Shown here piece by piece: positions 9,347-17,800 of a stretch of DNA of 64,000 nt. The position numbers and the translations under genes were made by a program. Below the pieces are notes generated by a model. That model saw only the letters and a list, made by a program, of their open reading frames with translations. It made no database searches and had not been told where the DNA came from. The stretch is from Enterobacter vonholyi (GTDB taxonomy: Bacteria > Pseudomonadota > Gammaproteobacteria > Enterobacterales > Enterobacteriaceae). How positions within the stretch are numbered: the stretch's first letter is position 1; each line of letters starts with the position of its first letter. Location: NCBI RefSeq assembly GCF_008364555.1, contig NZ_VTUC01000013.1, positions 17,583 through 81,582 of the forward strand, in the 5' to 3' direction.

Positions 9347-10597
9347 ATGTCTCTGGCAAAAGCATCGGTGTGGACCGCCGCGTCCACGCTTGTAAAAATT
9401 GGCGCCGGGCTGTTGGTCGTCAAGCTGCTGGCCGTTTCATTTGGCCCTTCTGGTGTGGGGCTGGCGGGTAATTTCCGCCAGCTTGTCACCGTCCTTGGGG
9501 TGCTGGCCGGTGCCGGTATCTTCAACGGCGTGACCAAATACGTTGCGCAGTATCACGATGATGCGGCTCAGCTGCGCAGAGTGGTGGGCACCTCTTCGGC
9601 TATGGTCACGGGTTTTTCAACCCTGATGGCGATTGTCTTTCTGCTGGCGGCGGCACCCATCAGCCAGGGATTGTTCGGGCACACCCATTACCAGGGGCTG
9701 GTGCGTCTGGTCGCATTGGTTCAGATGGGGATTGCCTGGGCTAACCTGCTGCTGGCGCTGATGAAAGGGTTTCGTGATGCGGCCGGGAACGCGATTGCGT
9801 TGATCCTGGGCAGCGTCATCGGCGTGATTGCCTATTATTTCTGCTATCGCCTGGGCGGCTATGAAGGCGCACTGCTGGGGCTGGCGCTGGTTCCGGCGCT
9901 GGTGATTGTGCCTGCGGCATTTATGCTGATGCGCCGGGGCGTCATCCCTCTTAGCTACCTGAAACCGCAATGGGACAAGGTCCTTGCCAGCCAGCTGGGT
10001 AAATTTACCCTGATGGCGCTCATTACCTCCGTCACGCTGCCGGTGGCCTACGTGATGATGCGAAACCTGCTGGCAGCGCATTATAGCTGGGATGAGGTCG
10101 GGATCTGGCAGGGCGTAAGCAGTATTTCCGACGCCTATCTCCAGTTTATTACGGCTTCCTTTAGCGTTTACCTGCTGCCAACCTTATCGCGACTGACGTC
10201 CAGACAGGAAATAACGCGCGAGATTTTCCGATCGCTGCGCTTTGTGTTACCGGCCGTCGCGGCTGCCAGCTTTACCGTCTGGCTACTGCGCGATGTCGCC
10301 ATCTGGCTGCTGTTCTCGGCGAAATTCATCGCCATGCGCGATCTCTTTGCCTGGCAGCTGGTGGGGGATGTGCTGAAAGTGGGTGCATACGTTTTCGGCT
10401 ACCTGGTGATTGCAAAAGCGTCCCTGCGGCTGTATATCCTGGCGGAAATTAGCCAGTTTGCGTTACTGACAGCATTTTCGCACTGGCTGATACCCATGCA
10501 CGGCGCGCTGGGGGCGGCTCAGGCCTACATGGCAACCTATATCGTTTATTTCGCTGCCTGTTGCGGCGTATTTTTATTGTGGCGTAAACGCGCATGA
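9347..10597 (+). CDS. wzxE: ECA lipid III flippase WzxE
   Basis: Polytopic inner-membrane protein that flips the undecaprenyl-linked ECA trisaccharide to the periplasmic face. 416 residues with about 12 hydrophobic segments, MATE/Wzx-like, starting with an N-terminal [20 protein letters not shown] segment typical of this family. It begins one base after wecE and its last 4 nt overlap the wecF start (ATGA). Confidence 0.96.
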   Translation: MSLAKASVWTAASTLVKIGAGLLVVKLLAVSFGPSGVGLAGNFRQLVTVLGVLAGAGIFNGVTKYVAQYHDDAAQLRRVVGTSSAMVTGFSTLMAIVFLLAAAPISQGLFGHTHYQGLVRLVALVQMGIAWANLLLALMKGFRDAAGNAIALILGSVIGVIAYYFCYRLGGYEGALLGLALVPALVIVPAAFMLMRRGVIPLSYLKPQWDKVLASQLGKFTLMALITSVTLPVAYVMMRNLLAAHYSWDEVGIWQGVSSISDAYLQFITASFSVYLLPTLSRLTSRQEITREIFRSLRFVLPAVAAASFTVWLLRDVAIWLLFSAKFIAMRDLFAWQLVGDVLKVGAYVFGYLVIAKASLRLYILAEISQFALLTAFSHWLIPMHGALGAAQAYMATYIVYFAACCGVFLLWRKRA

Positions 10598-11673
10598 CTG
10601 CACTGATTCACATCCTGGGATCGGACATCCCACACCATAACCAGACCGTTTTGCGGTTCTTCAACGACGAGCTGGCATCGGGTAATCCAGATGCGCGTGA
10701 GTTTATGGTTGCAGGTCAGGATAAGGGCCTGAGCGAGGCGTTTCCGGCGCTGACGATTCGCTTCTGGCCGGACAAGGCCACGCTGGCGAAGGCGGTTGTT
10801 GCCAAAGCGAAAGCCGACCGCGAGCAACGATTCTTCTTCCACGGACAGTTTAATACCGGGCTATGGCTGGCGCTTCTCAGCGGGGGGATTAAACCCTCCC
10901 AGTGCAGCTGGCATATCTGGGGAGCCGATCTCTACGAAGTCTCCCGAGGCTGGAAATTCCGTCTTTTCTATCCGTTGCGCCGCATGGCGCAGGGGCGCGT
11001 GGGCTGCGTTTTTGCTACCCGCGGCGATCTCAACTATTTTGCTAAACAGCACCCCAACGTGCGCGGCGAGTTGCTTTATTTCCCCACCCGCATGGATCCG
11101 GCGCTTAACGCCATGGCGAATGACACGGTGCGTGAAGGCAAACTAACGATCCTGGTGGGGAATTCCGGCGATCGCAGTAACGAACACGTCGCGGCACTCA
11201 GGGCGGTGCATCAGCAGTTCGGCGACACGGTGAACGTGGTGGTGCCGATGGGCTATCCCGCCAATAACGACGCTTACATAGATGAGGTTCGCCGACAGGG
11301 GCTTGCGCTGTTTAGCGCAGAAAATCTGCACATTCTCAGCGATAAGCTGGAATTTGAGGAATATCTCGCGCTGCTGAGAAAATGCGATCTCGGCTATTTC
11401 ATCTTTGCCCGACAGCAGGGGATTGGCACGCTATGTCTGCTGATTCAGGCGGGGGTACCGTGCGTGCTAAACCGCGAGAACCCGTTCTGGCAGGACATGG
11501 CCGAGCAGCATATTCCCGTGCTGTTTACCTCAGACACGCTGAACGTCGAGGTGGTACGGGAAGCCCAACGCCAGCTCACGCTGGTGGATAAAAATAGCAT
11601 TGATTTTTTCAGCCCGAATTATCTCACGCCGTGGCACCGCGCGCTGCGTATCGCTTCAGGAGACAAAGTATGA
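10594..11673 (+). CDS. wecF: TDP-Fuc4NAc:lipid II Fuc4NAc transferase
   Basis: Peripheral cytosolic-face glycosyltransferase that adds Fuc4NAc to ECA lipid II, giving lipid III; also called RffT. 359 residues as in E. coli. The [20 protein letters not shown] opening and the [10 protein letters not shown] segment are characteristic of glycosyltransferase family 56. It overlaps wzxE at its start and wzyE at its end, both by 4 nt, so lipid III synthesis, flipping and polymerisation are coupled in translation. Confidence 0.96.
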   Translation: MTALIHILGSDIPHHNQTVLRFFNDELASGNPDAREFMVAGQDKGLSEAFPALTIRFWPDKATLAKAVVAKAKADREQRFFFHGQFNTGLWLALLSGGIKPSQCSWHIWGADLYEVSRGWKFRLFYPLRRMAQGRVGCVFATRGDLNYFAKQHPNVRGELLYFPTRMDPALNAMANDTVREGKLTILVGNSGDRSNEHVAALRAVHQQFGDTVNVVVPMGYPANNDAYIDEVRRQGLALFSAENLHILSDKLEFEEYLALLRKCDLGYFIFARQQGIGTLCLLIQAGVPCVLNRENPFWQDMAEQHIPVLFTSDTLNVEVVREAQRQLTLVDKNSIDFFSPNYLTPWHRALRIASGDKV

Positions 11674-13022
11674 GTCAGTTGCAATTCAGCGGCTTACTGA
11701 TTGTCTGGCTTCTGAGCACCCTGTTTATCGCCACGCTTACCTGGTTTGAATTCCGCCGGGTGCGCTTCAACTTTAACGTGTTCTTCTCGTTACTGTTTCT
11801 GCTGACCTTCTTTTTCGGCTTCCCGCTAACCAGCATTCTGGTGTTCCGTTTTGACGTGAGCGTCGCACCGCCGGAAATCCTGCTCCAGGCGCTTCTGGCG
11901 GCAACCTGCTTCTATGCCGTCTACTACGTCACCTATAAAACGCGTCTGCGTTCAGCGCAGGCTGCTGCCCCGCGTCGGCCGCTTTTTACCATGAATCGGG
12001 TGGAGACCCACCTGACGTGGGTGATGCTGATGACCATCGCCCTGGTCAGCGTCGGTATCTTCTTCATGCATAACGGCTTCCTGCTGTTTAAGCTCCACTC
12101 CTACAGCCAGATTTTTTCGGCCGAGGTTTCGGGCGTGGCGCTTAAGCGTTTCTTCTACTTCTTCATCCCGGCGATGCTAGTGGTCTTTTTCCTGCGCCAG
12201 GACAGCAAAGCGTGGCTATTCTTCCTGGTTAGCACCGTCGCGTTTGGCATCCTGACCTACATGATCGTGGGCGGCACGCGCGCGAACATCATCATCGCCT
12301 TCGCGATCTTCCTGTTTATCGGCATTATCCGCGGCTGGATCTCGCTCTGGATGCTGGTTGCAGCAGGCGCGTTTGGCATTGTGGGTATGTTCTGGCTGGC
12401 GCTAAAGCGCTATGGAATGAACGTAGCGGGAGATGAGGCGTTTTACACTTTCCTTTACCTGACGCGCGATACCTTCTCGCCGTGGGAAAACCTGGCATTG
12501 CTGCTGCAAAACTACGACAAGATTGATTTCCAGGGGTTGGCGCCGATTGTTCGCGACTTCTACGTATTTATCCCTTCCTGGCTATGGCCGGACCGGCCTG
12601 GCGTGGTGCTTAACACGGCAAATTACTTTACCTGGGAAGTGCTGAACAACCATTCTGGTCTGGCAATCTCGCCCACGCTGATTGGTTCCCTGGTGGTGAT
12701 GGGAGGAGCGTGGTTCATTCTCCCCGGGGCGGTTGCCGTGGGGCTGATTATCAAGTGGTTCGACTGGCTTTACGTGCGTGGCAACGAAGAGAACAACCGC
12801 TATAAGGCCGCCATTTTGCACAGTTTCTGCTTTGGGGCCATTTTCAATATGATCGTTCTGGCGCGCGAAGGGCTGGACTCGTTCGTTTCGCGCGTGGTGT
12901 TCTTCATGGTTGTTTTCGGCCTCTGCCTGTTACTGGCCAAACTGCTGTACTGGCTGTTTGACAGCGCAGGGCTTGTGCACAGGCGCGAGCGGCGGGGCAG
13001 CACAACGCTGTCGCAAGTCTGA
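11670..13022 (+). CDS. wzyE: ECA polymerase WzyE
   Basis: Inner-membrane polymerase that joins ECA trisaccharides on the periplasmic face under WzzE control. 450 residues, as in E. coli, with about 11 hydrophobic segments and a larger periplasmic loop around residues 255-330 holding the [17 protein letters not shown] region. The ATG at 11670 overlaps the wecF stop and has CAGGAGAC before it; the longer in-frame extension reads back into wecF. Followed 12 nt later by wecG. Confidence 0.96.
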   Translation: MSQLQFSGLLIVWLLSTLFIATLTWFEFRRVRFNFNVFFSLLFLLTFFFGFPLTSILVFRFDVSVAPPEILLQALLAATCFYAVYYVTYKTRLRSAQAAAPRRPLFTMNRVETHLTWVMLMTIALVSVGIFFMHNGFLLFKLHSYSQIFSAEVSGVALKRFFYFFIPAMLVVFFLRQDSKAWLFFLVSTVAFGILTYMIVGGTRANIIIAFAIFLFIGIIRGWISLWMLVAAGAFGIVGMFWLALKRYGMNVAGDEAFYTFLYLTRDTFSPWENLALLLQNYDKIDFQGLAPIVRDFYVFIPSWLWPDRPGVVLNTANYFTWEVLNNHSGLAISPTLIGSLVVMGGAWFILPGAVAVGLIIKWFDWLYVRGNEENNRYKAAILHSFCFGAIFNMIVLAREGLDSFVSRVVFFMVVFGLCLLLAKLLYWLFDSAGLVHRRERRGSTTLSQV

Positions 13023-13034
13023 GTAAGGATAGTA

Positions 13035-13775
13035 ATGACTGATAAAATTTCTGCACCGCGCTATGCGCTACGTGGCCTGCAGCTTATTGGCTGGCGCGAC
13101 ATGCAGCACGCGCTGGACTTTCTTTTCGCCGACGGCCAGATGAAATCCGGTACTCTGGTGGCGATCAACGCGGAAAAAATGCTGGCGGTTGAGGATAACG
13201 CGGAAGTCAAAAGCCTGATTGAAGCGGCGGAATTTAAATACGCGGACGGGATCAGCGTGGTCCGCTCTATCCGTAAAAAGTATCCTGACGCTAATGTATC
13301 TCGCGTGGCGGGGGCCGATCTCTGGGAGCAGCTTATGGCCCGCGCAGGTGAACAGGGCACGCCCGTGTTCCTGATTGGCGGGAAGCCGGAGATACTGGCC
13401 CAGACTGAGGAGAAACTGCGTCGTCAATGGAATGTTAATATTGTCGGCAGCCAGGATGGTTACTTCAAACCGGAAGATCGGCAGACGCTCTTTGAGCGCG
13501 TTCGTGACAGCGGGGCAAAGATTGTCACCGTGGCGATGGGCTCCCCGCGCCAAGAGATCCTGATGCGCGACTGCCGTCTGGTCTGTCCGGATGCCCTCTA
13601 CATGGGCGTCGGCGGTACGTACGATGTCTTTACCGGCCACGTTAAGCGTGCGCCCAAGGTCTGGCAAAATCTGGGGCTGGAGTGGCTGTACCGCCTGCTA
13701 TCGCAACCGACGCGCATTAAACGACAGATCCGTCTGCTTCGCTACCTCGCCTGGCATTACACCGGGAAAATGTAA
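13035..13775 (+). CDS. wecG: UDP-ManNAcA transferase (lipid II synthase)
   Basis: Transfers ManNAcA from UDP-ManNAcA to lipid I, giving ECA lipid II; also called RffM. 246 residues, equal to E. coli. It is a WecG/TagA/CpsF family member (GT26), with INAEKM near 43-48, YADGISVV near 67-74, a GGKPE turn near 116 and VAMGSPRQE near 173-181. The basic, aromatic C-terminus ([16 protein letters not shown]) fits a membrane-surface anchor. Last gene of the ECA cluster; no strong terminator follows. Confidence 0.96.
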   Translation: MTDKISAPRYALRGLQLIGWRDMQHALDFLFADGQMKSGTLVAINAEKMLAVEDNAEVKSLIEAAEFKYADGISVVRSIRKKYPDANVSRVAGADLWEQLMARAGEQGTPVFLIGGKPEILAQTEEKLRRQWNVNIVGSQDGYFKPEDRQTLFERVRDSGAKIVTVAMGSPRQEILMRDCRLVCPDALYMGVGGTYDVFTGHVKRAPKVWQNLGLEWLYRLLSQPTRIKRQIRLLRYLAWHYTGKM

Positions 13776-13784
13776 TCAAAATGT

Positions 13785-13806
13785 AGCGCGATATGCTATT
13801 CGCGCT
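13785..13806 (+). other. Hairpin after wecG
   Basis: A perfect 7-bp stem AGCGCGA / TCGCGCT with an 8-nt AT-rich loop lies 10 nt after the wecG stop. No U-tract follows, so it may protect the mRNA 3' end or help Rho-dependent termination rather than end transcription itself. Confidence 0.4.
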
Positions 13807-13952
13807 GCAACTCGCCTGCAAAACTGCTGATAATCTGTGCAATGCATTCATTTTTTTAATGCATCGTTTGCCATTTGGCAGATTTTAAGAAACCATTCGC
13901 TCCGTATTTTAGTACCCCTAAAAAACAATACCCGGTATTAAGCCGGGAAACA

Positions 13953-13969
13953 GCAAACACAATCGAGGA
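13953..13969 (+). promoter_or_regulatory. CA-rich translation-enhancer / probable GcvB site before yifK
   Basis: GCAAACACAAT (13953-13963) sits directly before the GAGGA ribosome-binding site (13965-13969) of yifK. GcvB region R1 is GU-rich and pairs with such CA-rich sequences. In Salmonella the yifK leader is a known GcvB target with ACA-type enhancer motifs. The site here fits in sequence and position; pairing is inferred. Confidence 0.6.
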
Positions 13970-13972
13970 TCT

Positions 13973-15358
13973 ATGGCAGAGAAAAAACCGGAGCTACAGC
14001 GTGGGCTGGAAGCTCGTCATATTGAACTGATAGCGCTGGGCGGCACTATCGGCGTGGGCCTGTTTATGGGCTCTGCAAGCACGCTCAAATGGGCAGGCCC
14101 TTCCGTATTACTGGCGTACATTATTGCCGGGCTGTTTGTTTTCTTCATCATGCGTTCCATGGGCGAAATGCTCTTCCTGGAGCCGGTAACCGGCTCCTTC
14201 GCCGTTTACGCGCATCGTTATATGAGCCCGTTCTTCGGCTACCTGACGGCCTGGTCATACTGGTTTATGTGGATGGCGGTGGGGATCTCAGAGATCACTG
14301 CGATAGGGGTTTACGTCCAGTTCTGGTTCCCTGACATGGTCCAGTGGATTCCCGCGCTCATCGCCGTGGGGCTGGTGGCACTGGCAAACCTGGCTGCCGT
14401 GCGCCTTTACGGTGAGATTGAGTTCTGGTTCGCAATGATTAAAGTCACCACGATTATCGTAATGATTGTCGTCGGCCTGGGCGTGATTTTCTTCGGCTTT
14501 GGCAACGGTGGACACGCTATCGGCTTTGGCAATCTGACCGAAAACGGCGGCTTCTTTGCCGGCGGCTGGAAGGGCTTCCTGACGGCGCTGTGTATCGTTG
14601 TGGCCTCGTATCAGGGCGTGGAGCTGATCGGTATTACCGCCGGTGAAGCGAAAAACCCGCAGGTCACGCTACGTAGCGCGGTGGGCAAAGTGTTGTGGCG
14701 TATTCTGATTTTCTATGTGGGCGCGATCTTCGTTATCGTGACCATCTTCCCGTGGAATGAAATTGGCACGACGGGTAGCCCGTTTGTTTTAACCTTTGCC
14801 AAAATTGGCATCACGGCAGCGGCAGGTATCATCAACTTTGTGGTCCTGACGGCAGCGTTGTCAGGCTGTAACAGTGGGATGTACAGCTGTGGGCGTATGC
14901 TCTATGCGCTTTCGAAGAATAACCAGCTGCCTGCGGTGATGAGTAAAGTTTCACGGGCCGGCGTGCCGGTGGCGGGTGTGGCGGTTTCCATTGCAATACT
15001 GCTGATTGGCTCTTGCCTGAATTACATTATTCCTAACCCGCAGCGCGTGTTCGTTTACGTCTACAGCGCCAGCGTGCTGCCGGGCATGGTGCCGTGGTTT
15101 GTTATCCTCATCAGCCAGCTGCGTTTCCGTCATGCGCATAAAAAAGCGATTGAAAGCCATCCGTTCCGCTCAATTCTGTTCCCGTATGCGAACTATTTGA
15201 CGATGGCGTTCCTGATTTGCGTATTAATCGGGATGTACTTTAATGAAGATACCCGCATGTCGCTGTTTGTCGGGGTGATCTTCCTGGCGGCTGTGACGGC
15301 TGCATATAAGCTTTTTGGCCTGGGTCGCCGTGCCACCACGCAGAAAGTGGAGGAATAA
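13973..15358 (+). CDS. yifK: APC-family threonine/serine transporter YifK (ThrP)
   Basis: Inner-membrane proton-coupled amino acid permease, in E. coli reported to carry threonine and serine. 461 residues, equal to E. coli, with 12 predicted membrane segments. The first segment contains the substrate-binding [11 protein letters not shown] motif (residues 22-33), preceded by the [12 protein letters not shown] signature of the amino-acid transporter subfamily. The ATG at 13973 has GAGGA 3 nt before it. It is monocistronic: the strong tRNA promoter begins 53 nt after its stop. Confidence 0.95.
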   Translation: MAEKKPELQRGLEARHIELIALGGTIGVGLFMGSASTLKWAGPSVLLAYIIAGLFVFFIMRSMGEMLFLEPVTGSFAVYAHRYMSPFFGYLTAWSYWFMWMAVGISEITAIGVYVQFWFPDMVQWIPALIAVGLVALANLAAVRLYGEIEFWFAMIKVTTIIVMIVVGLGVIFFGFGNGGHAIGFGNLTENGGFFAGGWKGFLTALCIVVASYQGVELIGITAGEAKNPQVTLRSAVGKVLWRILIFYVGAIFVIVTIFPWNEIGTTGSPFVLTFAKIGITAAAGIINFVVLTAALSGCNSGMYSCGRMLYALSKNNQLPAVMSKVSRAGVPVAGVAVSIAILLIGSCLNYIIPNPQRVFVYVYSASVLPGMVPWFVILISQLRFRHAHKKAIESHPFRSILFPYANYLTMAFLICVLIGMYFNEDTRMSLFVGVIFLAAVTAAYKLFGLGRRATTQKVEE

Positions 15359-15410
15359 GCGGCAAAATGTGCAAACCATAACCAAACGCGCATTTTTTTC
15401 AAAAAAGCAC

Positions 15411-15439
15411 TAGACAGCGGGGACGGAGGTACGTAATAT
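15411..15439 (+). promoter_or_regulatory. Promoter of the argX-hisR-leuT-proM tRNA operon
   Basis: -35 TAGACA (15411-15416), 17-nt spacer, -10 TAATAT (15434-15439). A run of A and T lies just upstream (UP-like) and a GC-rich discriminator (CCAGCCCCGC) follows, typical of stringently controlled stable-RNA promoters. Expected start near 15446. Confidence 0.8.
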
Positions 15440-15460
15440 CCAGCCCCGCAACGGCGCTAA

Positions 15461-15537
<77 letters not shown>

Positions 15538-15603
15538 TTTTAGTCCCGGCGCTAGAGCTGCGGTGGTCTGAGAAGTAGTCAGTACCGCGTGAAAGAATAC
15601 AGT

Positions 15604-15680
15604 GGTGGCTATAGCTCAGTTGGTAGAGCCCTGGATTGTGATTCCAGTTGTCGTGGGTTCGAATCCCATTAGCCACCCCA
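15604..15680 (+). tRNA. hisR: tRNA-His (GTG)
   Basis: 77-nt cloverleaf that includes the G-1 typical of tRNA-His. The acceptor begins GGTGGCT and ends AGCCACCCCA, the anticodon loop ATTGTGATT gives GTG, and CCA is encoded. It is the only His tRNA in this cluster. Confidence 0.98.
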
Positions 15681-15702
15681 TTATTTGAAAGAGTTGTGAA
15701 TT

Positions 15703-15788
15703 GCGAAGGTGGCGGAATTGGTAGACGCGCTAGCTTCAGGTGTTAGTGTCCTTTGGATGTGGGGGTTCGAGTCCCCCCCCTCGCACCA
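15703..15788 (+). tRNA. leuT: tRNA-Leu (CAG)
   Basis: Class II tRNA of 86 nt with a long variable arm (GTCC TTT GGAT). The acceptor GCGAAGG pairs with CCTCGC at the end, the anticodon loop TTCAGGT gives CAG, and CCA is encoded. The variable arm is one base shorter than I recall for E. coli leuT (87 nt). Confidence 0.97.
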
Positions 15789-15833
15789 CGACTTTTTAAA
15801 TGAATTGAACTAAAAATTCAAAAAGCAGTACAT

Positions 15834-15910
15834 CGGCGAGTAGCGCAGCTTGGTAGCGCAACTGGTTTGGGACCAGTGGGTCGGAGGTTCGAATCCTCTC
15901 TCGCCGACCA
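15834..15910 (+). tRNA. proM: tRNA-Pro (TGG)
   Basis: 77-nt cloverleaf. Acceptor CGGCGAG pairs with CTCGCCG, the anticodon stem CTGGT/ACCAG encloses the loop with anticodon TGG, and CCA is encoded. Last tRNA of the operon, followed 6 nt later by the terminator stem. Confidence 0.98.
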
Positions 15911-15916
15911 ATTTTG

Positions 15917-15940
15917 AACCCCGCTTCGGCGGGGTTTTTT
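15917..15940 (+). terminator. Terminator of the tRNA operon
   Basis: The 8-bp stem AACCCCGC / GCGGGGTT with a stable TTCG loop runs into TTTTTT: a canonical intrinsic terminator directly after proM. Confidence 0.95.
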
Positions 15941-15994
15941 GTTTTCTGAGATTCTTCATCCTTGTAGTCATTCCCCAACAACGTCCTTTTTCAT

Positions 15995-16012
15995 TGTCGC
16001 AATCCAGAGACA
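15995..16012 (+). promoter_or_regulatory. GlrR-type activator site 1 upstream of glmZ
   Basis: TGTC (15995-15998), 10 nt, GACA (16009-16012). This matches the TGTC-N10-GACA pattern described for GlrR (YfhA), the bacterial enhancer-binding protein that drives the sigma54 promoters of GlmY/GlmZ. It lies about 200 nt before the RNA start. Confidence 0.65.
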
Positions 16013-16057
16013 TGCAACTCATTGAAAGTTAAATGAATATTTATTTCTGGGTTTTGC

Positions 16058-16075
16058 TGTCTCCTCCTGGCGACA
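16058..16075 (+). promoter_or_regulatory. GlrR-type activator site 2 upstream of glmZ
   Basis: TGTC (16058-16061), 10 nt, GACA (16072-16075), the same pattern as site 1 and 63 bp from it (six helical turns), so both would face the same side of the DNA. Confidence 0.65.
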
Positions 16076-16182
16076 TATGCCCGCCTTTTCCCGATATGTT
16101 GTAGAGCTTAAAACGGTGCTTAACAGCATAATTTCCTTTTATCTTAAAATGTTGCGTTATGTAAAAGTTCTGGCTGTCATGT

Positions 16183-16205
16183 TGGCACGTTACGTGCAAT
16201 AATAT
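16183..16205 (+). promoter_or_regulatory. Sigma54 promoter of glmZ with overlapping -10-like hexamer
   Basis: TGGCACG starts at 16183 and TGCA follows, with the invariant GG (16184-16185) and GC (16196-16197) 10 bp apart as sigma54 requires. The predicted start 12-13 nt after the GC coincides with the GlmZ 5' end at 16210. A sigma70-like TAATAT (16200-16205) overlaps it, but its -35 partner is weak. Confidence 0.8.
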
Positions 16206-16209
16206 GCGT

Positions 16210-16412
16210 GTAGATGCTCATTCCATCTCTTATGTTCGCCTTAGTGCCTCATAAACTCAGGAATGACGCAGAGCCATTTACGGTGCTTATCGTCCACTGA
16301 CAGATGTCGCTTCGGCCTCATCAGACACCATGGACACAACGTTGAGTGAAGCACCAAATATGTTGTCTTACAGACCTGTTTTAACGCCTGCTTTTATAGC
16401 AGGCGTTTTTTT
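16210..16412 (+). ncRNA. glmZ: Small RNA GlmZ
   Basis: Hfq-dependent small RNA that base-pairs with glmS mRNA and activates glucosamine-6-phosphate synthase synthesis. It is cleaved by RNase E with adaptor RapZ and protected by the decoy GlmY. The sequence from GTAGATGCTCATTCC onward is nearly identical to what I recall of E. coli GlmZ, including the GACAGATGTCGC stem-loop and the CCATGGACACAACGTTGAG region used for glmS pairing. It ends with a terminator stem AACGCCTGCT / AGCAGGCGTT (16383-16407) and seven T. Its length of about 203 nt fits the family. Confidence 0.95.
16383..16412 (+). terminator. Intrinsic terminator of GlmZ
   Basis: 10-bp perfect stem, TTTAT loop and T7 tail form the 3' end of GlmZ. 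The stop codon of the convergent MFS gene lies 6 nt further, so this hairpin could also affect that transcript. Confidence 0.9.
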
Positions 16413-16417
16413 ATGCC

Positions 16418-17629
16418 TTATTCCCGATACCGGCGCACGATCAGGGCAACCATCACCAGAGCCGTTGCGGAGACAGCATAGAGTGCCGCTACTGAGCCAA
16501 ACCCGGCAGCCACTGCCGCTGCAATGCCGGTGAAGAGAGAGGCGCTGAGCGTTTGCCAGCGCCAGGCTTTCCCACTGGCCGAAGCGGTTTGAGTAATATG
16601 AAAACTACTGAGAACGCCAAACGTCCCGGCCGCGAAGAGAATATTCGAAGCCAGATGCGCGATAAAGATCGCCCCCAGCGCACATGCCATCCACCCGGAC
16701 AACAACGGTAGCGTTCCATAAGCGGCCAGAAAGATGCCCAGACAAACGATGATGCGCGGTGTGCGAGCGGCGAAGCGCGTCAGACTCTCTTTTTTTAGCA
16801 GCATGGGGCCGCAAAGCTGTCCCATGCTCCTTGCAAAAAGCAGAGGCAGGGCAAGACCCGCCGCATCCTGAGGATGGATTTGCTGTGCCAGGGCCGGAAG
16901 CAGCGCCATGGCCGGTGAGCCAACGGCCGCCAGCGACGGCAGGATGAGCAGACTGCGTTTCTGCCGAACGGTCAACGTCCGCCAGCGTAATGCCGCAGGG
17001 GCTTCCTCTTCCTCGAGGGGCGGGAGTGAAGGCGCAGAAAACCGGCGTCCAGCCAGCCATAGCATGAGCAGTGATCCGAGAAAGCTGGCGGCATCAATGG
17101 CCAGCAGGGTAAACACGGACGTCTTCTGGAACAGCACCACGCCCAGACCTGTCCCTAATAATACCTGAGAAGCAAAAATCACATTTTCCAGACAGGTTGC
17201 AGCAGGCAGCTCTGCTTCGCTGAGACCGCGCTTAAAGAGCAACGTCAGCGCGGGCCAGCTCATCCCGCTGAGCAGCGCCTCGGTGGATTGCACAGCGAGC
17301 AATGCGGCAACGCTGTGGTAACCCACGCCAAGCAGGGGAAAGAGCAGGGCGAGCAGGCCCAGCCCTTCGGTCAGTATCAGCAGGGATATCGGAGAACAGC
17401 GTGAGCACAGCTTTTCGCCGATCGTACTGCCGATAAATCCCGGTATCGTAGCGAAAAGAAAAGCGAGTGTGAGCAGACCGGGCGGAGCTGACCACGCTAA
17501 CAGCAAGCCGAAGACCACGATCTGGGTTAAGCCATTCCCCAGCGAAGAAAAGATAAAAGCACAGGCAAGCAGGCGCAGCCAGCGGTGGCAGCGCAGCGCT
17601 TCAATAAGCGCATACAAAAGCGAGTTCAT
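16418..17629 (-). CDS. MFS transporter of unknown substrate
   Basis: A 403-residue, very hydrophobic protein with about 12 membrane segments split by a charged, acidic central loop (PPLEEEEAP near 205-215). This is the layout of a major facilitator superfamily efflux pump. No substrate-defining motif is recognised. The ATG at 17629 has GAAGGA upstream; a TTG five codons earlier is a weaker alternative. In E. coli K-12 the aslBA genes lie in this tRNA-glmZ-hemY interval and no MFS gene is present, so this is accessory relative to K-12. Base composition looks similar to neighbours, which argues against very recent transfer. It faces glmZ tail to tail and is parallel with hemY, from which a terminator separates it. 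Confidence 0.85.
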   Translation of the reverse strand: MNSLLYALIEALRCHRWLRLLACAFIFSSLGNGLTQIVVFGLLLAWSAPPGLLTLAFLFATIPGFIGSTIGEKLCSRCSPISLLILTEGLGLLALLFPLLGVGYHSVAALLAVQSTEALLSGMSWPALTLLFKRGLSEAELPAATCLENVIFASQVLLGTGLGVVLFQKTSVFTLLAIDAASFLGSLLMLWLAGRRFSAPSLPPLEEEEAPAALRWRTLTVRQKRSLLILPSLAAVGSPAMALLPALAQQIHPQDAAGLALPLLFARSMGQLCGPMLLKKESLTRFAARTPRIIVCLGIFLAAYGTLPLLSGWMACALGAIFIAHLASNILFAAGTFGVLSSFHITQTASASGKAWRWQTLSASLFTGIAAAVAAGFGSVAALYAVSATALVMVALIVRRYRE

Positions 17630-17768
17630 GACGATTTCCTTCAAAAACGATTTAGTCCACGCTGCAGAAAGTGCGTGTGTGTGAAAAAAAGTTAATGAAA
17701 AGACATCGTTACATTGGCGGGTTCGTTTGCGGATGCGGGTGTAAAGAATGTAGCAGGAGAAATGCGAT

Positions 17769-17793
17769 AAAAAAAGGAGGCCATCTGGCCTCC
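17769..17793 (-). terminator. Terminator of the hemCDXY operon
   Basis: On the minus strand a perfect 7-bp stem GGAGGCC / GGCCTCC with a 4-nt loop is followed by seven U, starting 8 nt after the hemY stop. Confidence 0.92.
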
Positions 17794-17800
17794 TGATGAA

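Noticed and set aside
8149..9537. 462-codon open frame antisense to wecE
   Set aside because: High-GC shadow frame on the opposite strand of a well-supported gene. Composition rich in His/Arg/Gln/Val is typical of such shadows and no family is recognised.
17675..17700. TGTGTGTGAAAAAAAGTTAAT as a CRP site before the MFS gene
   Set aside because: Only the left half matches TGTGA; the right half GTTAA does not match TCACA.
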